Below are positions 1-13,372 of a stretch of DNA of 64,000 nt, one piece after another. The position numbers and the translations under genes were made by a program. The stretch's first letter is position 1; each line of letters starts with the position of its first letter. Source of the DNA: Atrichornis clamosus (lineage: Eukaryota; Chordata; Aves; Passeriformes; Menuridae); contig WBMZ01010248.1 in NCBI GenBank assembly GCA_013400975.1, positions 144,996 to 208,995 on the forward strand, in the 5' to 3' direction. The notes beneath the pieces are model-generated. The model made no database searches and was not told where the DNA came from. It saw only the letters and a program-made list of their open reading frames with translations.

Positions 1-2761
1 CACAAGCTATCTGAGCCACTCTACACTTATATTTGTTGGCTTGAGCCCACTGGATGCTGAATTTCTGCGAAGCCCAGTGTCACAGGACTTCCACATCATC
101 TCCACTTTCCTGTGCCTTTAGGTAACACAATAATGACAGGCACAAACAGAACCCAAATCAAGCTTTCAACCATATTAAAAACAACCTTTCTTTTGGAAAA
201 CAATTACTGAGGATCAAGAACAACAATTCTTGACCTTTTAGTGTATTCACTCATTTGGCCTATTGCCAACTCCTGATCAAATATCGGTGACAGATAAAAG
301 CTTGGTATTTTCTTCAGAGAGAATTTTAGGCTCTTGATATTTACCTCCAGGGTTTCATCTTTTATGCTCAGCCCATGATTAGGGCCTGTCTCTACGGCCA
401 TGGGCAAAGAGTTTCATTTTCATTTTCAGATATCATAAAGGAAAGTAACTGGTTAGCACAAAGTACTGCCAGATCAGCTGCTGGCTACCAGTCCGGGTTT
501 GATTTACCCAGGACAAGTTCTTAGGAATATCAAAGCTCTTAATCACAATTTTATCTGGATGGAATGATCCCCACTGACAGCATATAAAAGCTGCAGACAA
601 AGTAAAGGGATTTTTACTTTGGAATTTTATCCTGACCAAAAGGCTTGAATCTGCTTTGTAAGATGATGAATGCAAATTTGAGGGGTCTTGGTAAAAATTG
701 ATTATTTCTAATGAAATGACAGGTGCTCATGCACAGGCACATCCACCCTGCATGCTCAGACACTCGTGCATTGACAGCTGTTCCTCCTCCAAGACAGGGA
801 CAGAACAGAGGTCAGGACTAGGCCAAAGAGCTTCCCAAGTCCTTGCTCTCAGTGAACAGAGGTTCTCCAATATTACCAACTCCAAGAATTTAATATTATA
901 AATAAATTTTTCATTTCTTATTTTATTTAAGCAGAACACAAATTGTGAGCACTGCCTTTCCAATTTTTAGCATTTAGATATTTGCCTTTTGGTATCTTTC
1001 CTTTGAAATCACAAAAGCCAGAAATTTGTAGGTTTTTAAAATGAAATTTTAGGTTGGAGTTTTTTTCACAGAGCAATGACTCTGAAAAATAGACAAGAAA
1101 AAAATGTCAAATGCTGTGAGACTTACAGTACAATTATTAGAGTTGGCAACACTGTTCCCCTGTGATTAGAAGTTACCTGCTCACCCTTGATGGGAATTTC
1201 ATCAAAGTAGCAAAATCACAAAAATCAAGGATGGAGGTTCAGGCTACCCAATCATCCCTGAAACATATCTACACTGAAGAGAAAGAATAGCCTGTCCCAG
1301 AAAAAAAAGGGAAAGGAAAGGGTCTGGAAATCCATGCAAAAATAGAAGAGTTAGAGAGGGTCTTGCAAGCATTCACAGCATACAGACTGGTTGGAGAATT
1401 TGAGAAAACAAGAGTTTGAGGACATCCTGGGAAGCTCCCAACTTACATGAGCTCATTGAGACTGCTTCCCTTCCCCCCTTTCTCTGAGTATTTCACTTTA
1501 ATATCCTATTATGAAAGCAAACATTATAAAGGGCATATTAAAATGAGTGTGATTTTTTTTTAGCATTCCCTGTGTATAGGGCAATTTCTTCCAGCTAAAG
1601 AAACAGTAGAAACAGAGGTGATTCTCTGCAGCAATAACTGCACAGGACTAAAGGAGAAGAAATGAAGCATTACTCAGTGTTAAGAATGTGACACCCACAC
1701 ATTTCTAAACAACTCTAGTATTGAAAATGGCTTATTCCTCCAGTGAAACTTCAAAATCCTGCTTTGGGTAAAAAATTAATTGCAAAATAACTGTTAAATA
1801 AGCTATTTGGCAATATATGTTGGATTGTAATAACGGGACTCATTCAGGTTTATCCTTAAAAGAGCTAAAGCTACTGTGCAATGCTATCGCTGTTTATCAT
1901 GTTCCTCAAGACTTCAAGGAGTCACAACTCTCACAAGGAATTACAACTTAAACTAACCTGAATTTCAGTTCTGAATGCCTTAAGAAGTGCATGTGCAACA
2001 TATATACCACCAACAGCTGGCTCAAAACCACAATGCAAAATGTATTTCAATCCTGACTGATAATTTACTAATTAAAACCTGATGGGGAAAGCAGGCAAGA
2101 GCCTAAGTAAGAGTTGTGGTTGAGGTGGAGGGTGGTTTGTTCATAGATACTTTATCTGAATAAATACACTACTTGAATCTCCTGCTTTTCCACTGAGACA
2201 TCAAATGTAAAGTATCTTGCACCTATAAAAATTGTGTATTTATCTATCTCTGAACATACACCCATGTATTTATAAAGGAAGCAGATCAAAGTTAGTGCAG
2301 TTTTTGATTACAGGCTAAAATATCAAGATTAAAAATCAGCTTTCGCTCAGCAGATATTATAAAATGTCCCCAGGAGAAAAAGTCTCCCTAAAAATTAATG
2401 AGATTGCTTGCTTTGCTGAGCTACTCTGAGAATGTCTCCCAGAGTTAAATTCCTCATAAACACAAAGGGAGCTCACTTAGGTGTCAACTAAATTAAAAGA
2501 AAATATTAATATGTGACTAATCGGCTTCAGATTTTGACAGAGAAGTACTTAAGAATTTAATGGATTTCTCCCAGATAAAGGAAACCTACATTCCTAAAGA
2601 TAGAAGCCATTAGTCACTATTGCTAAAAAGCAACAAGAGGGAAATGAATACAGGCAAATAAACAACAGTAAATATCTGTCAAACAGCACGGCTGCAGCAC
2701 TACTGATTTTACAGCTGTGCTGGTTTCAAATATCAAAGCTTTCATTTTGCAATTAACTCAC
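1..2761 (-). other. RABGAP1L: RABGAP1L intron (downstream of the glutamine-finger exon)
   Basis: AT-rich. I looked for the next TBC exon (EEQAFCVLVK-type reading) on the minus strand and found none. No repeat family recognised. Confidence 0.8.
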
Positions 2762-2836
2762 ATGAAGTAGAAGCACAGCTGCGAGGAAAGACTGTCCCTG
2801 GCAATAGCCGATGTCTTCATCATAGACAGAGTAGGC
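2762..2836 (-). CDS. RABGAP1L: RABGAP1L exon: TBC domain, glutamine-finger exon (25 codons)
   Basis: The reverse strand reads a T-rich tract ending GTAG, then 75 nt encoding AYSVYDEDIGYCQGQSF and ending AVLLLH, then a GTGAGT donor. Phase is 0 at both ends, so it joins the 13259-13372 exon directly to give the TBC order ...YKICK-AYSVYDED.... The Y-C-Q triplet is the family's YxQ glutamine finger, which acts with the arginine finger in the preceding exon to hydrolyse Rab-bound GTP. The acceptor lies inside a perfect 10-bp palindrome (GTAGGCCTAC, 2831-2840). A sense-strand CR1 fragment begins only about 90 bp upstream of the acceptor. The following TBC exon should begin with an ATG codon for Met but is not in this window. 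Confidence 0.95.
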
Positions 2837-2927
2837 CTACAAAAAAAAGGAAGTCAAATTGTATTTAAAATGCATGCAGGCATTACCAAAATGTATTCTC
2901 AGCAATGAGCTGTTCAGGATATTTCCT

Positions 2928-3257
2928 TCCACTATCTCAAGGGGCCGACAAGGAAGTTGGAGAGCGATGTTCCATCAGGAACTGGAGGGACAGGACAAGG
3001 GGGAATGGCTTCCCACTGCCAGAGAGCAGGGGTAGATGGGATACTGGGAAGGAATTCCCTGTGAGGGTGGGGAGGCCCTGGCACAGGGTGCCCAGACAAG
3101 CTGGGGCTGCCCCTGGATCCCTGGAAGTGTCCAAGGCCAGGCTGGATGGGGCTTGGAGCAGCCTGGGATAGCAGAAGGTGTCCCTGCCCAGGGCAGGGGA
3201 GTGGCATGGGATGAACTTTAAGGTCCCTTCCAACCCGCGCCATTCCATGATTCTCTG
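2928..3257 (+). mobile_element. CR1 LINE 3' fragment
   Basis: Typical avian CR1 3' end: GACAGGACAAGGG, AGATGGGATACTGGGAAGGAATTC, the GAGGCCCTGGCACAGG block, TTTAAGGTCCCTTCCAAC and a CCATGATTCTCTG terminus. It is 5'-truncated. It lies antisense to RABGAP1L, 91 bp upstream of the 2836 exon acceptor. Confidence 0.95.
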
Positions 3258-6200
3258 TGTACTCAGGCTAAAATAACAGGGGTGAAGCAGTGACCACTCC
3301 TGTGCTTTCAGGGCTCTTCAGACACCACCCACAGGACACTCTCAACCCTCCACAGACGCTGTAGTTTTACATTCTTACTTTTATTTTTCAAACAGCATGA
3401 GGAGTTGAATGAAACTTCCCTTCACCCAAACCAAGGATAATTCTGCTGAGGTGAGTAATGATAGAACTTTACCAATACAACAGAAATATGACATAAAAAC
3501 CGGGGTAGTTTGTGCTGTGGGGAGAGTGAGTGTTTGGTTTTGGAAAAACAAGTTCTGACATTTTGAAAGTACAGGATCTGAGGTTAGAAAACTGCCAAGA
3601 ACTACTCTGACCTGAAGATTTCATAAGAAACAGTTTTTCCATGTCCTTGTTATGCTGAAGAATGAACAAGATTCATTTTCCTATCGTATGACTTACATGC
3701 TTTTTCTTACTCTTAAAAAACCACCAAACTAAAATAACTACCTTTCCAACCCCCTTACTTTTCCAAGACAAGAAGACAAATACTGTTTTTAAAGAGATGT
3801 CAGCAGATGTCAGGAATTTGAGGAAACTTGAGAAAGTCTAAGCAGCAGCAGGACTGACATCAGGGGGAGAGACATCCTGAGAGAATAAGCAAGGTACTGA
3901 GGTTGCAGCCAGGGAAAACCAAAGCAAAGGGCAAAGCCAGGGGCAGGAAGGAGCCACGTGAACAAGAAGATCCACTCATCTTCTTTTTTAAGTCTTGAAG
4001 GAAAGCAAGATTGCAGATGCCTTGAATGGAAGCTCAGAGTATTAAATAAAAAAACATGGGAATAAACATGGTCAGGGGTTCCAGGGAACCAAACCCACCC
4101 AGGGCTGTCCTACAGGATTCCAAAGGCGGATACGCTGCCTCTCCAGAAGGTAGTAAGGTAGTAACAGTGACTCAAAAAATGTGACTCCTTTCCAGCCAAC
4201 AGTATTAACAAACCTGCAAATTAATTCTGCCAGAAATGTTGAAATGAAGAACAAACCATAGTTAAAGTCTTTAAATCACTTTCCTTTTTCATTCTGAGGG
4301 GCAGAATATAGTATTTGTGAGGAATTCTGAAATTATTCCAGAAGACAAGATTTCTGTAAATACAGCCTGAGTATTCCTTTAAAGGTCACTGTTTCTGAAC
4401 AACTCACCACACATTTCCTTTGTGAAATGCTGACCTGGGACTTGCAGCTCTTTGCCATTTGTCTGTACTGCTCATCCCACTTTTGAAGACTGTTAGATGG
4501 AATTAGTTAGGAGCTGAGTGAAAATAATCCCAGTGCTTTGCCCAGTTCCAGTGGACAAGCAAATTCAAGAAGTCGTAGAAATAATTGAAAAACATTTAAT
4601 GAACCATTACAATCTGCTTACTAGTTTAAACCAGCTCCAGTCACAAAAGTCAAATATAAAAAATAAACCTGGAAGTGTAAATTGCCAGATAAAGAAATTT
4701 CAATTGGAAAAAAAAAGGATGTTCACTTAAAAAAAGTTAGTTTAAAAATACTCTTTAGCTACTAAGCACTAAATTAACAGAAATTACTTTAAACACTTAA
4801 TGTTTTATATGACTAACTAGAACCATCATGAGCCTTTATCTATTTGTTCCCCAGATATATCAGTTTAGAGATGCCTAATATTTTGCCTCTGTAGCATTCC
4901 TAAAAGATGTATTATTCCTGTTTTTGAAAGGCCACCTCCGCTTAGAAACAGATGTGCAGAATTACAAATGAGAAATTTGATTTATGACTTCTTCATACTA
5001 CATAAAAACATTTCTAATTTACTTTAAAAAATCCAGGCTGAAAAATTAACATCAAATTATCAATGCCTGGGAGTTCTCTGTTGTGAGAAGCTTTATAGGG
5101 AATAATTTGCTGGAAATAGTAATAAATCCAAACGAGTTATTTTAAAGTAAGTACTGAAAAAGCAACACACTGGAGAAAACAAACTGCTTCCAAAACTGAC
5201 ATAGATTGAAAAGCACAGAAAGTTATCAGAAATAAAAACATACTTCTTTTGAGATTCTGAAAGAAGCTGAAATTATGTCAAAAGAGGGAAAACAGGGAGG
5301 GTGCAAAAAAAAAATCTTCACTCTGCAGTTACATACAAAAATATGAAGGAAGAACAGCAAATTTTCTAATCATCAACTTCCTCAACACATTTGAGCTTGT
5401 AATAAATCCATTTCAAACACATTCAGAGCAGGAAGGCAAAGTCCCTCCTTGGAAAATTTATGGTCAATGTAAGAAAGTTGTATTCAAACTCCAGCAGAAA
5501 ATCCCCATGAACTTTCCTTGTGTCTGTTTTATTACAGAAGAATCACAGGACTTGTCATCCTGCTGGTACCATTTCTAACATGGGATGTGTTGAAGGATCT
5601 GTGTCCAAATGAGTATCAGAAGAGATGACAAATTAAAGGGAATAAAATTGCTAAAAATTTATTAAGAACAGACCGTATTCACTCAATACGGTAAACTGAT
5701 AAATCACTAATTGCCTGATTAAAACAGAAGAACAGATGAAAATTTTGAAACTTTTCTAAAAAGGTTGATCCATAGAACTACAAATCAGCAAGTACTGGAT
5801 ACTTTGGTTTAAATAAAAATATGAAATTAATTAGTGAACATTGGCTACATAGGAATAAAATGACCAAGGGTGCCAGTAAAAGGACATCATCAATACCAAA
5901 GCTTTGAAGCAACCAACAACCATGAGAAAAAAATATTAACTGCTTGATCCACCTGCTTTTTGAAATTCATTTCCACCAGGACCTTCCCCAAAATCTGATC
6001 TTGACAAGCAGCTGTTATCAGATACTTGGACACAAACTTCAGTTCTGCATCAGAATTAGACCAAACCAAGAAAGATTCTGCTCTTAAGTCAAAACATCAT
6101 AATCCTGGCAACTAATGGTTTATTTTTTAATGAAGTCTCTAAAATCTGTATTATTCCATTGCATCTATCCAATGCAAAGAGACTACTGAAGCTTTATGCA

Positions 6201-9200
6201 TATTACATTTCCAAATATATGATTTTATTTTTAAGCAACCTATGGGATTTGATAGTGCTGAAATATGATGTAATTAACCAAAATAAACTCAAAAATAAGG
6301 ATGCTGCCTACAGATACCACCATAATATCATATTATTAACAAAAGATCTAAGATTAATTATTTAAGATTTATGCTTCTGAGGAACTGAGGAGCATTAACT
6401 GTCTCTTTCCATGTGAAATATGAAAACAAGACAAAATCCCAAATCCTCTATTTCCACTACAGTCACTGTAGATTTGCAAATTCAAGAGAATGGGATTTTT
6501 CCCATGACAACCTGTGACAATGTCACAGTCTTTTAACTTATTATTTTCTTAAGCTCTTGGGGAACTTCCAATTACAATTCCCCAGTTAACTGAGATTTTA
6601 AATATTCTCTGTCTCAGAAACAGGACTTAATGAAGGTTCTGACTTGAAGCCTATTTTCATTCATTTTAACTAAATTAAGATCTCACAGAATTAAAACATC
6701 TTTTTAATGATTATCTGTATTCTGAAGAGAAGAACTACTACGTAGCTATTCATGCATCATCATTAGAAAGTGAATTCTTTGGAAGCAGAGTCTTCTCAAA
6801 TAAGGTCCATGATAGAGAACCACCTGCACATGGGGAAAGTGAACCAAGAATCCAGGGCTGGGCAGAAATTCTTCTCCAAAACAACAGAGGAAAATCTCCC
6901 AAGATCAGAATCTTCTGCACACAGAAAAAATCCAAGTACTCAGCATTTAAAAGACAAATGAAAAGGTGGCTGTATTGAATAGAAAACCTCAGATGTGGGA
7001 TTTCTGTAACTACTGTCTGTGAGTCCCAGCAGAATTAAATAAGGACGAGTAGACACTAAGTCTCTCCATGACCTCTATGAAACGACCAAGGGAAGCTACA
7101 CAATTTTTTATACAGACATTTTGATTCAGCTCTGTGCTGAAGTCTGCTTCCGTAGACTTAAAAGACTTACAAGGTGTCTGAAATTCAGACTGTCTCAGGA
7201 AAACCTCCATACTTTGGTGCAGACTTTTCACCCAAGAAGGTATTTTATTACATGCTCAGTCGCTGAATCATTTCAGTAAGAGTACAATTTAAAACTCCAT
7301 ACCTAAATTTATTACAAGGTTAACAGTCTAAAAGTAATGATATTCCTATGGGTGCAGCATTGAGGATGTATCACATTATACAAAGAATTTCTGCATTAAC
7401 TGAAAACCGTATTTTTAGACCTTAGTTACTCATTTATTGAGTATCAGGAAGAGGCATGTGGCTGTTACACAATATGCCTCCCCCAGAGCTGGGAGGGCTA
7501 AGAGAATGAAGAAATCTTCACCTTTATCCAGGCAGGCCCCCAAACAGACCCTTTCCAGCATTTAGGATTCCAGTGCTGACCTTTCCACTAGGACAGGCTC
7601 AGCAGAAACCCCGTGTGCAAGAACAGCACTGCTGCCTCCTCGCCGAGCACAGCTGCACAGAGAAGGATCCTTATTCATATGTAAATGGAAGAAGACAAGA
7701 TAACATTAAAAATCCTTAGCATGAAACAAGACAACAGTATTTACTAGGATTGCTCTTCAACCCAGGATCAAAGACAAAAAAAATAAGATAGAAAATAGTT
7801 CCTAACCAATTGTGGTTTTTCCTCCTGTGTTTATCCTAAAATCGGCAAATAGATTCCTGTAGGAACAAAAGAGATCTACTCTCTGACAAATAACTACACC
7901 TCAGTGGACAAACACTGAAACTTCCCATTTGTAAACCTGAGGAGATACTAAGGATTGAAAAATGTGGAACACATGCATGGTAAGAAGAGGTGACCATCTG
8001 AAAAGAGATGCTGCAATGAAATGGAAATGAAAATGTAAAAAAAGTATGAAAATTAGACTTTCAGCTTACAGGCCAGCACTAAGCAGCAGCTCTGCTGACA
8101 TGTAATCCATCATTCACAGTTTATCATGGGCATAGAAGAGCAACCGCAAGATATTTTCAAATTTCAATATACAGCAACAAAAGTTTAAAAATTCCATAAT
8201 GAAGCAAAGTGTTAACTTTGCTAGAAAAAGTTTGTAATTCTCTCTGCTAATGTGATTACCAACAAACACACATTGGACCAACAACTATAACACAGTATTT
8301 GGTCTCACAGCAAACCAACTACACTGATCCTGCACCTAAAGCCTTCAGGCAAGTGAGACCAGCATTGGGGAAAACTATAAATCTGATCCACAAGGGGTAA
8401 GTATTTAGTAACAAAATATGTCGTGAAACAAATGATTCATATCCTTCCACAATGCCTCAGCTTACTGAGAAACTCTAACATTGACTCTGAATCTCTGGGA
8501 AGTAATTTAACCATTTTCTGAAAAACAGGGAAGCATTGTGTCCATTTTTCCAGTTTGCCCAGTAAGAGCACCCAGCAAGCTAACCTGATTGATTTCCCTG
8601 CACCATGCTCCCTTTTTCCCATTGAAGTCACAGTGGTTGTTTGTCAAATAGGAGTTACTTTAACCAGAAAATTAGAGAAAACATGTCATGTTAAATTCTG
8701 CACTGCACACACTCCAGAGTGTCGAGAGGATTAATTCTGCCAAGTGCTCTGATTCCCTGGAGCATCGAGCTGTAAGTACATATGCAGCATGGAAGCAAGC
8801 CCAGAGTACTATTCAGTTATGCATTGTAACACCACGAGTGAGCTCGTTAAATAGAGCTAGAATTTGCAGAGTATTTAAACAGAAAGCATGCAAGAAGCAG
8901 CAGTTTTCCCAAAGATTCCCCAAAATTTGCTCTGTGAAAAACCAGCTTAAGCAGTGTCCTCAAGTGAAATCTCCCATCTAGAATCTGGAACTCTTTTCAT
9001 TCCTTATCACCATTGTCAGTCTTAGAGTTTATTTTTAAGTACTTTGTCACATAAATGTTCTGCAACAGAAAAAGGTCCCATCTTTCCTGAATTCCTACTG
9101 TTCTGAAGAGGAGATTAAGAGACGGAACAAAAACTGACAGACCTGTTAAAGTGAGGCAGTAGGCTTTTAATGGTTTTCCTTTCTATCTGACAGCTCAGAT

Positions 9201-10014
9201 CATCTCTCATTTCAGTGGGGAATGAAGAAAATGCGTTTCAGCTTTTTACCGTCCCACATGAGGACAGACCTTTCCCAGCCTGTTCAATAATCCTGTTCTT
9301 CAAACTTCTTGCTTTCATATTAGAAGAAGGGCACGAGTACCCTGCACCCCTGGTAGAAGTTAATCCAGTAATATAAAGCTGCCACATTATTCTTTAAGCA
9401 GATTATTACTTTTTATTCCCAATGAAATGACAAGTTTATGAGCAACTTAATTAGGTTTTAACAATATTTCTCAAAAACCCACCACATCAGTCATAAACTC
9501 AAGGTCCAGTCTGGACATCTGACACAGACACAGTCATTTGGAAATACATGAGAGGATAAAGGAAAAGTTACAGCCTTGAAATCTCCACAGCAGTTGTGCC
9601 TGGTATCAATACTGACAAGTATAGAGGTACAAACCCTCAAGTCTAAAACCAGTAAACTTATGAATAATTCCATGTTGAAGATTGGATATGGCTGTTCTGT
9701 CAGGAAGCAATGCTTCCAAAATCCTTCTTTAAACCAATGAGCACATAAAAGAATGAGGGAGTCAGTAAGATTACCAGGATTTTTATAAACCCTTCAACTG
9801 GATCCCTTCCCAAAGGCTTTTTAGGGAACTAAACTGCTATAGAATATCCCCTTATGCACTCAAATAAATGATTAAAGGATAGAAAGTAAAAGGTAGAAAT
9901 AAACAGTCAGTTCTCACCCAGAGAATGAAGGTGAGGTCACTCACAGAACCCTGCAGAAAGATGTGCTGCAAATATTCACAACACCTTAAAGAACACATAA
10001 AAATAGCACAGTAA

Positions 10015-10180
10015 CAAAGACTGCTGATGAGACAAAGCTGTTTGGAGCAGGGAATTAAAAACTGACTGCAAAGCTGCTATGCAGAACATGCTCTATCAAG
10101 AGAAAGTGGCCAAGTGGTCATTCAACTCTAGGTAAATACAAAATGCTTTACAGGAAGAGCAGCCCTAAACATGATGGACA
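10015..10180 (+). mobile_element. Old CR1 ORF2 (reverse transcriptase) remnant
   Basis: Degenerate reading resembles the CR1 reverse-transcriptase region after the catalytic Asp pair (TADETKLFGAGN-like, then MLYRKSSPKHD-like). Heavily mutated and non-functional. Confidence 0.45.
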
Positions 10181-10203
10181 CACTGAGACATCTCTGATCA
10201 AGA

Positions 10204-11260
10204 TCACAGAATCCCAGACTGGATTGGGTTGGGAGGTACCTTAAACACCAGCCCATTCCACCCCCTGCCATGGGCAGGGACACCTCCCACTATCCCAGGG
10301 TGCTCCAAGCCCCGTCCAGCCTGGCCTTGGACACTGCCAGGGATCCAGGGGCAGCCACAGCTTCTCTGGGCAACCTGTGCCAGGGCCTCCCCACCCTCAC
10401 AGGGGAAGAATTAATTCCCAATATCCCATCTAACCCTGGCCTGTGTCAGTTTAAGGCCATTCTCCCTTGTCCCGTCCCTCTAGGCCTTTGTCCAAAGTCC
10501 CCCTCCAGATCTCTCGGAGCCCCTTTAGGCTCTGGAAGGGGCTCTAAGGTCTCCCTGGAGTCTTCTCTTCTGCAGGCCTTTTTAAAAATGGGGATTATAT
10601 TTCCCCATTTTCACTCAGTGGGAACTTCCCTGGACACCCATGACTTCTCAAATGAATGAGATATGCCGCAATGAAGAGTGGCTTAGCAACTTCATCCGCC
10701 GGTTCCCTCAGGACCCATGGATGCATCTCATCAGGTCCCATAGACTTTCAGGCTCCTTGGATGGTCTCAAATCTGATCTTCTCCTACAAGAGGCAGTTTT
10801 TCAATCTCCCTGTCCCTGCCTTTGCCTTCTGTGACCTCAGCAGTGTGGCTGGGGCAGTTGCCAGGAAAGACTGAGGCAAAAAAGTCATTGAGTACCTCAG
10901 CCTTCTCCACGTCCAGAGTTAGCAGGTCTGCCCTTTCCTTTTGGAGAGGGCCCACAGTTTCTCTAGTCTTAGTGTTATCTCAGATGTACCTATAGAATAT
11001 TTTGTTGTAACCCTTGACATCTGTGGCCAGATTTAATTCTATCAGGACTTTAGTTTCCCTAACTTGATCCCTGGCTGCTTGGACAATTTCTGTATATTCC
11101 TACCAGGCTACCTGCCCTTGCTTCTACCCTCTGTAGGCTTCATTTTGTGTTTGAGTTTGTCCAGGAGCATCTTGTTCATCCATACAGGCCTCCTGGCATT
11201 TTTCCCTGACTTTCTCTTTGTCAAGGATGCACCATTTCTGAGCTTCAAAATCCTTCAAGA
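10204..11260 (-). mobile_element. CR1 LINE, internally deleted copy
   Basis: The minus strand reads the CR1 ORF2 linker ([15 protein letters not shown], then VGEDQ, DEMHPWVLRE and GNIIPIFKK) and then jumps directly to the CR1 3' end (GAGGCCCTGGCACAGG, CCATGGCAGGGGGTGG, GGGATTCTGTGATC at 10204). Most of the reverse transcriptase is missing between about 10560 and 10600. Frames are broken, so the copy is dead. Confidence 0.9.
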
Positions 11261-13258
11261 AAACAAAACCAACTGCTACAGCAACTTTCTCTGCAGGAGC
11301 AGTAGAGACCTTGAGAGCAAGGAAGGCTCCCAGATTTGGAAGACAAGCAGAATTCTTCAACTTTCCTACAGAAAACTCAGGACGGTCTGAGATCCGTGCC
11401 CCTCTGAAGCTGCCTGCTGGACAGATACTTCCTCTAAGTTGCTTCTAGTTCAGACAGATGCATTCCTTTCTTTGTTCTTTATTAAACAAAATAAAATAAG
11501 ATGCCCATTCACAAAAGAGAGTTTTTCTCTCCAAAGAAAGTCCCCAAATCCTTTCATCATCCTCATGGAACTTTACAGATTCTTTCCAATGGAGCATAAT
11601 TGTCTTTAATCCTGGACACTGTAACTAAAGCAGCTGCAGCAGCTGAAAAACACTGCATTACTCAAGTCATTCTATTCCCACACAAAGTTCATCTGTCCAT
11701 GCAGCCTTTACACCTCATTATTTACCATTCCCTTTTTCTCTGTGTCACCATGATATCTTCATGAGAAAGAACCTTCTGATTTCTTACAGGTGACTAACCA
11801 GAGTACACAGAATGAACAAGGGATCTTCAGGATCCCCTGACCAAAATCCATTTATTCAGTGCTGATGTGTAGGAGTCTGCTAGCCAGCCTTTAACTCCTT
11901 AATGTGTATCTTGTTCCTGCTCTAACTTGTCCAGCATTTATACATTCTTAGCTTGGCAGGCTACAGAAGCCAAAGAATTTCAATAAAAACACCTTCACCA
12001 ATGAAACCTCTCCTATTTTTTTGTCTAGCTTGTCAAGATCTATTTTCAGTAAACTCATAGGCCTTCATTATAACGTACTTCTCACATTTAATTCTTGTAG
12101 AATAAATGATATTATTCCATCGTTTTTCACTTAACTGACATCAAAGTGACAAGCCCACAATTATCTTCATTGTCCTGGTTATTCTTTTCGTAAATTGGCA
12201 CAGGAACTGTTTTCCTGTAACTCTCTAGAGCCCTCCAAGATCAGTGAGAAATCAATAGCATACTTCAAAGTTCTCTCTGTTCCTTAATTTTTTTTTTTAA
12301 TGTGAATTACTCACAATACTGAACTCCTATACCTAAGCAGCTATACTTAACAGTCATCCAAATTATTATTTGTATCACCACAGAATTTATCTGGGGAACA
12401 GGAATATGTATCATTATACCCCAAAGGCAGAACACTTTTTTCTGCTTGTTAAGACAATTCCGTAATTTCTGGTAAACAGCAGGAGGTAGAAACAGCAACA
12501 GGGAAGAGGAAGGGATAGGGAAATGGCTTTTTCTAAGGCAATCATTTATTCTACATGAATATAATGCGTTCTGCATTATAGAATATTCTACATGAATTTC
12601 ACGAATTTTATAAAGAACTGTGGAACAAAAACTGACTGCCAAAACCACAACAAAACCTACAACTGCTAGCCAGCAAAGTACCTGCCTGGCTGTAATATTT
12701 TACATTCTGGATCTCTCCTGAACAACAGAAGTCTGTCTGTACGAGATGGACAAATCTGTTCATTTAGTACCTCAACTTTCCCATGTGTAAATTGAAAAAT
12801 TTAAGAGTGTTTTTCATCAGAGGTGACCTGGCAGATCTGAGTAAAAAGCTCTGCTCACATACTGCTTGTGGAATGATCAGCAAACCTGTTCTCTGGGTAA
12901 TTATCTACAGACATTCTTGTTTAACCTCACAGCTGAGCTTGCTCTGAGGGTTTGTTTCTCTTCCTCTGCAAGTCTTCCCACCTTGGAAGAGAAAAGGTTC
13001 TCCTACACCACACTCCCAGTGAAGAGGAGCTCTGAACTTAGCAAAGGCAGCTTGAGCCTCTTCTCAACTGCACCTCAGAAAATACCAACTGCAAGGTTGT
13101 AAAAGGTACTGCAGAAACACTACACTCTCCACATGCAATCTAAACAAAGCTTTAAAATCTTATTGATTAGCAACTTGGATCAGAACAGGATTACCAGGGC
13201 AAAATAAAGTCACAGCAAGATATGTAACACACTTTAAAATTCAGAGTACTGACTGTAC

Positions 13259-13372
13259 CTTACAGATTTTGTACAGAGATTCCTGACCATCTCCTTCTGT
13301 ATCCTTAAAATAATCATGTGCTGGGTATGTACGATGGATATCTCGTTTAATGACACTCTCTTGAGCAGAATC
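13259..13372 (-). CDS. RABGAP1L: RABGAP1L exon: TBC domain, arginine-finger exon (38 codons)
   Basis: The reverse strand reads a 15-T tract, then ACAG, then 114 nt open in one frame beginning DSAQESVIKRDIHRTYPAH and ending SLYKICK, then a GTACAG donor. The exon is phase 0 at both ends. The protein matches the RABGAP1L TBC domain almost residue for residue. It contains the IxxDxxR motif (I8, D11, R14 of the exon), whose Arg is the catalytic arginine finger of TBC RabGAPs. RABGAP1L is a cytoplasmic and endosomal GTPase-activating protein for Rab proteins. The next coding exon on this strand is at 2762-2836, after a 10.4-kb intron. The acceptor tract is a pure T run, so its length may vary between individuals. 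RABGAP1 is the only serious alternative; the nested GPR52 (rather than GPR21) favours RABGAP1L. Confidence 0.96.

Larger units (their letters stand above)
2837..13258 (-). other. RABGAP1L: RABGAP1L intron between the two catalytic-finger exons
   Basis: 10.4 kb bounded by a GTACAG donor and a GTAG acceptor. It holds the CR1 copies at 2928, 10015 and 10204. The stretch 3260-10010 shows nothing beyond AT-rich unique sequence. Confidence 0.85.

Noticed and set aside
10229..10834. Several plus-strand frames of 60-130 codons
   Set aside because: Antisense readings of the CR1 copy at 10204-11260.
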